A DNA stretch of 64,000 nucleotides from Gammaproteobacteria bacterium (GTDB lineage Bacteria; Pseudomonadota; Gammaproteobacteria; Pseudomonadales; Azotimanducaceae), in the NCBI GenBank assembly GCA_026706935.1, contig JAPOXV010000013.1, positions 62,001 through 126,000 of the forward strand, written 5' to 3'. Positions 10,301 to 19,300 of the stretch are shown here, piece after piece. Position numbers and translations under genes: made by a program. The notes beneath the pieces are model-generated. The model saw only the letters and a list, made by a program, of their open reading frames with translations, was not told the DNA's origin and searched no databases. Position 1 is the stretch's first letter, and each line of letters opens with the position of its first letter.

Positions 10301-13300
10301 GTTAGACTCGTCGCGGTAGCACTTCGTATCTCGGGAGCACCTGGGGGTAAAGGCGGCTCATCCTCGTTGATCACGTTGATGGTGAAACCGTGCGTGATCT
10401 CCTCAGATCCATCATCGACCGTAAGGATTACCGCATAACTTGAGGTGGTCTCGTAGTCGATCCTCGCCCCACGCTGCACCCAGATGATGCCACTGCCATC
10501 TACGTTGAATACCTCGTCAGCTACGCTGTCAAGACTGTACGCCAATGTATCACCATCCGCGTCAGTCGCCGACACGGTAACGACAGTCGTGCCGGGCGCA
10601 CTGTTCTCCAGAAGCTCGATTGAGCTTGGAGGATCCGAAAATTGCGGCGCGGTGTTCATACCTGAACTTGAGGTCGTATTCCTCGCGACCCGATTTCCAA
10701 ACGCCGCAGCTGTGTTTCCGGGGACATCGGTGAAAGCGTTGTTAGAAGGAAGCACATAGCTAACGTTGACGTTTTCGCCGTGCATTACCTCCGCAACAAG
10801 TGTCGCTGTTACCAACTCACCGTTGATCCTCACCGGATCGTCGGTGCCGTCGATCGCGCGCGTGGCGTTGTCTTCTTCCAACACCGTTACGATGAACACA
10901 CTACTTGGTGGTTTCATCGTATTGGACGCATTCAGAGATTCACTGAACTCGACCCGAAGTGTTGTACCTTTAACCGTGGCACTCACGAACGTAGGCGGAG
11001 TCGCATCCACTTCATGGCCCGTTGACACGACAATCGGCTCGTTCTCGAGCTCAGTCTCGTCCGAAGTATTGCCTTGCGTGTCGGCAATGGCGCCGCCATT
11101 CAGCTGAAGTGCGTCCTCGGCGATGACAATACTGTCCGCGTCTGTGTCTTCCTCAGAAATCGTGTAACGGAAAATAACGAGATTACCCTCGGTTCGATGA
11201 TATATCGCATACTTGGTTTCGTCGCCCAGCTGAAACGCGACCCGCGGACCTACACCCGTGCTGTACGCTATACGAATTGCGCCATTGTCGCTTGGTTCGC
11301 CGTTCGCGCCACTAATCGTTACGGCCTCAGTGAATTCCGCCGTGAATTCGATGTGGTCACCTATCGCATAGACTTCATCTGTGCCAGCCGATGAACTAAT
11401 TCGAATCGGGTTGTCCTCGACAAGCATTGGTGGCACGCCGTCCACGCGATGATTGGCATCCGGATCTACCGCGTCCGAGTCAAGAACAGCATTTACGGAC
11501 GATGACCCCGCAGCACGGATCGACGCGCCTTCAGGCAATGTGACGGCATCCGCTGGAAAAGCAATTCCCAACGTCGACAAATCACCTTCGGCTACGTCGT
11601 ACGTAAATTCGAGAACGGTCGTGTTTGTCTGTTCGGTCGAGTCGTCGTGCAGCATGCTTCGCGTTTCGTCCGCCGAATCGAGCTGCATTGTTAGAGTCGG
11701 ACTACCGACGACGTCTACGGGGTTGCTAAACGTCACTCGTGCTCGAACCGTATCCCCAGGCATGTAGGTGTTGTTTTGATCGGCAGGCGGTGTTGACACA
11801 ATCACAATACGGCTAATCATCGGTGTCGCTAGCTCAATCGTCGCCGCATCGCCACTCGCAGACCACCCGCTGGACCCTTCTTCGTTATGCGCCCGTATCT
11901 GGATACGGTACGCTGTATCAGCAGCCAACCCAGTTATATCGGCGCTAGTCTGCGTGCCGACGTGATCATGACCACCGGCATCGTCCGGTTCAATCCAATC
12001 AGCTTCGTCCTCAGGATCTGCGCTGCCCTGATAGTAACGTACATCGTAGTCCGTGAGCGGGGGTTGGCCGGTCGAGGCGGGCGCAGTCCAAGTTACAGTC
12101 ACACCAACACCAGTTGCGATGTCGAGTGTCGGTGCAGCTGGGGTATTGGGAGGTTCGTCTACGTCGGTGATATTGACCGTCAAATCATGAGTTGAATTTA
12201 CCGTACCATCGTTGGCGATCACCGTCACGGTGATCGATGGCGTCGCTTCGTGGTCGACGGTCGCATCAGATTGCACCGTAATGACGCCGCTACCACTGAT
12301 ATCGAATGTCGCATCTGATGTGCTATCAAGGGAGTATGTCAACGAATCACCGTCACCGTCGGTTGCGGTCACGGTCGCGACCGTTGTGCCTCCAACACTG
12401 TTTTCCGCAATTTCAACCGAACTCGGCGGTGAGGAGAACAGTGGCGCTGCGTTTCCTGCCGTGTTTGTCGTACCGCTACCGCTAGCAGACCATGGACTCG
12501 TACCTTCGTCATTTTTCGCGCTCACCTGTACGCGATACGGATATCCTGCGAATAAACCGGTGATCGTTGTCGACGTTGCCGTACCGGTGTGGGTATGTCC
12601 ACCGCTTTCGCCTTCGTATACCCACGCCGAGTCATTCGCAGGGTCGGAACTCCCACGGTAGAACCGCACGTCATAGTCTGTAAGCGGCGGTTTACCGTCC
12701 ACGTCTGGCGCCGTCCAAGTCACGGTCACACTGGTGTCCGAATCTGCAGCGACTGTTGGCGTCGCGGGTGCGTCTGGTGGTTCGTCTAGATCGCCGACAT
12801 TGATCGTGAAGCCATGGCTTACGATACCATCCGATCGACCGTCACTGACCGTCACGGTCGTCGAATAGCTTGTCGTCGCCTCGTAGTCCAGATTCGCGCC
12901 GCTCTGGAGTGTGATCGTACCGTTGGAACTAACATCGAATACAGCGTCAGCAGCTGTGTTCAGACTATACGTCAAGCTATGGCCGTCGGCATCCGTAGCC
13001 CCGACCGTCCCGGCGGAGGTGCCGCTGGCGCTGTTCTCATTGATCGTCAACGAAGCCGGTGTTGACGTAAATACGGGCGCCGTATTCAGCGTGTCGCCAC
13101 TGCCCGTCGCCGACCAGTTGCTAGTACCTTCATCGTTGTGAGCTTGAACCTGTACCTCATAGGTTGTTCCTGGTAGTAAGCTTGAGATCGTCGCGGTCGT
13201 GTTTGTTGTATCAACGCCTGCGTCGGTCCACGCAGTTGTCCCTTGAACGCGTTGCTGAATGTCATAGTCGCTGATCGGTGGCTTACCTGTCATGTTAGGC

Positions 13301-16300
13301 GCAGTCCAACTCACGGTCACACTCGTTGTCGACGCGCCGGTAACGCTAGGCGTACCGGGCGGCGTGCCAGGTGGTTCAAGGACATCGGCAATGTTGATAG
13401 TTAGGCTATGACTTACGGTACCGTCCGAACGACCGTCTGCGACGGTCACTGTCGTCGAGAAACTCGATTTGGCCTCGTGATTGAGATCAGCGCCGCTCTG
13501 TACTGTAATCACGCCACTCGAACTGATATTGAATGAGCCGTCGGTTGTTGTGTCGAGGGAGTACGTCAAAGTGTGACCATCGGCGTCGGTAGCCGCGACG
13601 GTCCCTACATTCGTATTGCCAGCACTGTTTTCGTTCACACTTAGTGAACTTGGAGGCGTGGTGAATGTTGGAGGCGTGTTGTTCGTGTCGCCGCTACCAG
13701 TTAGCGACCACCCACTCGCACCTTCGTTGTTGTGCGCTTTAACCTGCACCTCATAAGTCGTGCCTGCTAGTAGGCTTCCGATCGCTGTGCTTGCTGTGGT
13801 ACCGTCGTATTCCGCATCAATCCAGTCGTCCTCCCCAGATACGCGATACTGTACGTCGTAATCGGAAATCGCAGGTTTGCCCGTCGTGGAAGGTGCCGTC
13901 CAGCTCACGTCGATGCTCGTAGTCGAGCCCGAGGTAGCAGTAACGGTTGGCGCGCCAGGTGCTGCGGGTGGCTCATCGACGTCGGCAATGTTGATGGTTA
14001 GGCTATGTGTTACCTCTCCGTCGGAACGACCGTCCGAAACCGTCACAGTCGTCGAAAAGCTCGATTTCGCCTCATGGTCTAACGTAGCGCCTGACTTGAC
14101 CGTAATCGCGCCGGAGCTGTTGATGCTGAAAGAACCTGCGGTCGTCGTATCCAGCGAGTACGTCAAGGTGTGACCATCCGCATCCGTTGCCGCTACCGTA
14201 CCCACGCTCGTACCGCCCGCACTGTTCTCATTGATGCTTAGTGACGTCGGCGGTGACGAAAAGGTCGGAGCTGTGTTGCTGGTATCACCACTACCTGTCG
14301 ATGACCAATCGCTCGTGCCCTCTGCATTGTGGGCTCGCACCTGAACCTCGTAGGTGGTACCGGCAAGTAAACTGGCGATTGAAGCACTCGTGCTCGTCGT
14401 GTCGATGCTGCTATCGGTCCAGGCTTCAACACCTGATACTCGATGCTGCAAGTCATAGTCGGAGATTGCTGGAATCCCCGACGTAGATGGTGCCGTCCAG
14501 CTCACATCAATACTGGTAGTAGATTTATCTGTGGCCGACACGGTTACCGACGTAGGCACTCCCGGTGGTTCAAGCTCGTCTGTGACATTGATCGTGACAT
14601 CGTGAGTAACGTCCACCGTGCCGTCGTTGACGGTCACTGTAGCGGAGAAACTCGACTTGGACTCGTGGTCGAGGTCGGCACCTGATTTCACTTCGATGAG
14701 GCCATCGCTGTCGATGACGAACGAGCCAGCAGTGGTCGTGTCGAGCGAGTAGGTCAGCGTGTGACCGTCTGCATCCGTGGCAGCGACTGTACCTACGTCC
14801 GTTCCATCAGCGCTGTTCTCTGCTATGCTCAGCGAAGTAGGCGGCGAACTAAAAGTCGGTGCGGTATTGTTCGTCGTACCTTTACCTGTCGCAGACCACG
14901 CGCTATCACCTTCGGGGTTCTTCGCCATTATTTGAACGTCGTACGAGACCGCGGCACTCAGGTTCGAAATCGTCGTACTCGTTCCAGTTCCAGTGAATGC
15001 ATGTGCCGTCCATGAACTCACTGACGATTCCTTGAACTGTACGTCATAGTCGTTGATATCGGGTTTCCCAGTGTTGGTCGGTGCAGTCCACGACACGCTG
15101 ATACTTGTCGTCGACGCTCCCGACACACTCGGCGCATCCGGAGCGGCTGGTGGTTCGTTCTGGTCTGCAATGGTGATCGCGACATTGTGCGTCGCGTTGG
15201 CATTCTGGCTGTCTGTCGCCGTCACAGTAGCCGTGATACTCGATCGGGCTTCGTGGTCTAGGCTGTCATTCGCCTTGACTGTGATCTTGCCAGTAGAGCC
15301 GTCAATATTGAACAAATCGTCCGAGGTACTGTCTAGCGTATGAGTAACCGTATCGCCGCTATCTGGGTCCGTTGCAAGAACCGTAACCACCGTCGTACCA
15401 GCGGCACTGTTCTCGTTGATTGTCGCCGTTGTCGGTTGACTACTAAAAGTCGGCGTCGTATTACTCGTCATGGCGCTACCTGTCGGTGACCAGGAGCTGT
15501 CACCCTCGGGATTTTTCGCCATGACTTGAACGTTGTACGTCGTATTAGCATCCAGACTCGCGATCGATGTACTCGTACCTGTACCAGTAAACGAGTGTGC
15601 AGTCCAATTGGTCTCCGACGACTTCTTGTATTGCACGTCATAATCATTGATATCTGGTTTACCAGTCGTGCTAGGAGCCGTCCAGCTCACATCGATACTG
15701 GTGGTGGATCCTGACGTTGCTGAAACGGAGGGCGCGCCGGGTGCGTCCGGAGGTTCGTTCTGATCATTGATCGTAATCACTACATCATGGGACGACGCAT
15801 TGTTGTTGCTGTCCGTCGCGGTAACGGTTGCGGTAATCGTCGCATTCGCTTCATGATCAAGACTGTCATCTGCTTGAACCGTGATCTCGCCATCACCACT
15901 GTCAATGTCAAATTTGGCATCTGATGTACTATCCAGCGAGTAAGTGATCGTATCGCCTTCCGGGTCGGTCGCAGTGATCGTCACGACGGTTGTATCTGCG
16001 GCACTGTTCTCATTTACCGATGCAGTGCTCGCTTGGTTCGTGAAAACCGGTGAACGATTAGCTGTGGCATCATCGTCGTTGACGGTTACAGTCGCAGAAC
16101 TCGGACTACCAACGGTGTATCCAGTGCCTGTACCCACCGTGACACTGATGCTGCCGTTCGGTTCATCAGTAGAGTCTGCCGTTGTGGCCACCGAATACGT
16201 AGCTGACTTGCTATTTGCGGAAATCGAGACCGTCTTCGAACCTTCATTGCCAGACGCGATGAAATCGCTGTTCGACGCGTCGGCCACGGTCAAATTAACG

Positions 16301-19300
16301 GTTAAGTTGGTGGTCGAAGCCGTACTCGCAGTCACAGTGAATTCCGCTGCGGTCCCTTCTGTGACGGCGTCACCGCCAGAAATAGTTATCGCGGGAAGGT
16401 CGTCGTCATTGACCGTAACGCTCGCAGAGTTAGACGAACCAACGTTGTAACCAGTACCCGCGGCAACGGTCACCGTGACGGAACCGCTCGCCTCGTCGAC
16501 TGTGTCACTTTGGGTGGTTACGGAATACGACGCGGACGTCGTACCGTTAGTAATCGTTACCGTCTTGGAACCTTCATCACCTGACGCGACAAAATCGCTA
16601 CCCGTTACGTCAGCCACCGTCAGATTCACTGTTAGATCCGCCATCGGTGCTTCGCTAGCAGTGATCGTAAATTCCGCGGCAGTACCTTCCGTCACTGGTG
16701 ACGTACCAGCGGTGATGGTGATCGCAGGACCAACGTCGTCGTCGTCGTTGACGGTCACGGAAGCAGAATTCGCTGAACCAACGGTGTAGCCTGTACCCGT
16801 TGCAACCGTTACGGTAACACTGCTGTTTGGTTCGTCTGTCGTATCAGCTTGGGTAGTCACTGAATAAGTTGCAGTGGTTTTATTGGCTTTGATCGTTACC
16901 GTTTTGTTCCCTTCGTCGCCGGACGCGACGAAATCGCTACCGGCCGCCTCGCTCACAGAAAGGTTGACCGTCAGATCTGAAGTTGGTGCGGTAGTAATCG
17001 TGACGGTAAATTCAGCAGCTGTGCCTTCTGTTACAGCACTACCACCTGAGATCGTAACTACTGGATCATCATCGTCATTCACCGTGACCGTCGCAGAATT
17101 CGGTGTGCCTATCTGGTAACCTGAACCGGTCGCGAGCTCGACTGTGATCGAACCGCTGGCCTCGTCCGTGCTATCACTTTGCGTCGTCACGGAATACGTT
17201 GCGGTCGTGTTGTTAGCCATGATCGTCACGGACTTGGAGCCTTCGTCCGTTGATGCAATGAAGTCACTGCCGCTTAGGTCGCTCACGGTCAAATTAACCG
17301 TCAGATTAGCGCTCGGTGCCGTAGTAATCGTGACGGTAAATTCAGCAGCGGTACCTTCGGTCACGGCGCTTCCGCCGCTAATCGAGACCGATGGTTCGTC
17401 GTCGTCGTTGACGGTGACCGTCGCCGAATTGGGTGTGCCTAATGCGTAGCCTGTACCCGTCGCTAAAGCGACCGTGATTGATCCACTCGCTTCATCTGTC
17501 GTATCGCTCTGGGTCGTCACAGAATACGTAGCGGTTGTTTGATTCGCCTGAATCGTCACCGTCTTGGAACCTTCGTCCCCAGAGGCGAGGAAGTCACTTC
17601 CCGATGCGTCGCTCACTGTTAGATTTACGGTCAAGTTGGACGATGGCGCGGTAGCGATCGTGACCGTGAATTGAGCGGCAGTACCTTCGGTCACTGCACT
17701 GCCACCGGTAATCGTGACCGCCGGATCGTCGTCGTCATTGACGGTCACCATCGCAGAACTGGTCGATCCAACCGTATAACCTGTCCCGGTCTTAACGGTG
17801 ACGGTCACATCACCATTTGGTTCGTCCGTCGTATCGCTTTGGGTCGTCACGGAATACGTCGCAGACGTGGTGTTGGCGTTGATTGTTACCGTCTTGTTTC
17901 CTTCATTCCCTGATGCGACGAAATCACTACCCGACGCATCGCTTACTGACAGATTGACGGTCAAATTTGCAGCTGGTGCCGGGCTTGCTGTCACCGTAAA
18001 CTGCGCTGCAGTTCCTTCCGTGACCGCTGCTCCGCCGGAAATTGTGATCGAGGGATTTGACGGTGACGGAGTATCGTTCGTTACGTCTTCGTCATCGAAA
18101 TCAGAGACGTCATTACCTACTAGGTCTTCCAAAGGGTTCGCGGAAGGCGCTGAGTAGTCGACCTTCACGGTTTCATCATGTGCTACCGCGGACGCGAGCG
18201 TCGCAGAAACGACCTTACCGTTGATGGTCACGGCGGTACTCGAACCGTTCACTGTACGATCGGTACTGTTTTTTGTCGCGGTTACTGTAAAGACGCTGCT
18301 CGCCGGTTTCGTTGCACCTGATGAGTCGAGCGTCTTGGAAAACGTTACTTCCAATGCTGATCCGTTTACCGTTGCGCTGGAAAACGCGGGTCGAACGCCA
18401 TCCACTTTGTGCTTTGTATCACCTGTTGTTGCAAGGCCACTAAACGTTTTACGCACGGCGTTGTTAGACGAATCTGTAAGTAGATGAAGATCTGGACCAA
18501 ATAGCACTATTTCTGATGTTGCCGAATTGGTCTGAATCCATATCCCATCGGCATCTAAGTCTCCTGCAACAACGGTATAGGAAAAGCGCAACCTAGAGCC
18601 ACTAATTGTGGGACTCCTGAGCACTTTACCGCTGTTGTTGTAGTTTGTATCGTCCGCGCCGAGATCAAGGCGCATACGAATCCGGCTAATATCGCTTCCG
18701 CCATACTGGACAGGTTCGTTGAACGTGAAGTCGATCGTGATCGTATCGCCAATCACATAGGTATCAGCAGTGTTATCACTGTTCGTGTCTGCACTGGGAG
18801 TCGAACTGATTTTTACTGACGAAATCGTCGGTGACGTCTCATCTACATCGGCAACCGTCGCAGTTGCCGCTGACGTTGAGCTCTCAGCCGTATTACCGGC
18901 GTCAGTCCAGGATACCTTCACCTTGATCGTCTGACCTACGTCAGCCTGTACCAATGTGTAAGTCGACGATGTTGCGCCGGTGATGTCCGTACTACTACGA
19001 ATCCATTGGTACGAAAAGGTGAGACTCGCTGGTCCATCCGGATCCGAAATACCGCTTGTATCGGCGGTTAGAGTCTCACCCTTTGTCGCCGATCCTGTGA
19101 TCGACACTGATCCGCTCGGTGGGTCGTTGACATTCGCAACCGTTGAGGTTGCATCTGAGGTCAAGCTCTCAGCGTTATTTCCTGAATCAGTCCACGAGAC
19201 GGTCACCTTGATCGCCTGACCGACGTCTGCCTGTACTAATTGGTAGGTCGACGACGTCGCTCCTGAAATGTTTGTGCTACCACGAATCCATTGGTAAGTA

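Noticed and set aside
15944-16450. Long plus-strand frame (168 codons) opposite the Calx-beta repeats, and similar ones at 12212-12661, 17798-18157 and elsewhere in 8-20 kb
   Set aside because: They are exact antisense shadows of the repeat gene, recur with its period, lack ribosome sites and encode low-complexity Val/Ser/Thr strings.
16055-18070. Regular repeats that might suggest a CRISPR array
   Set aside because: The period is about 330 bp, the units translate into one continuous Calx-beta protein, and there are no unique spacers or cas genes.
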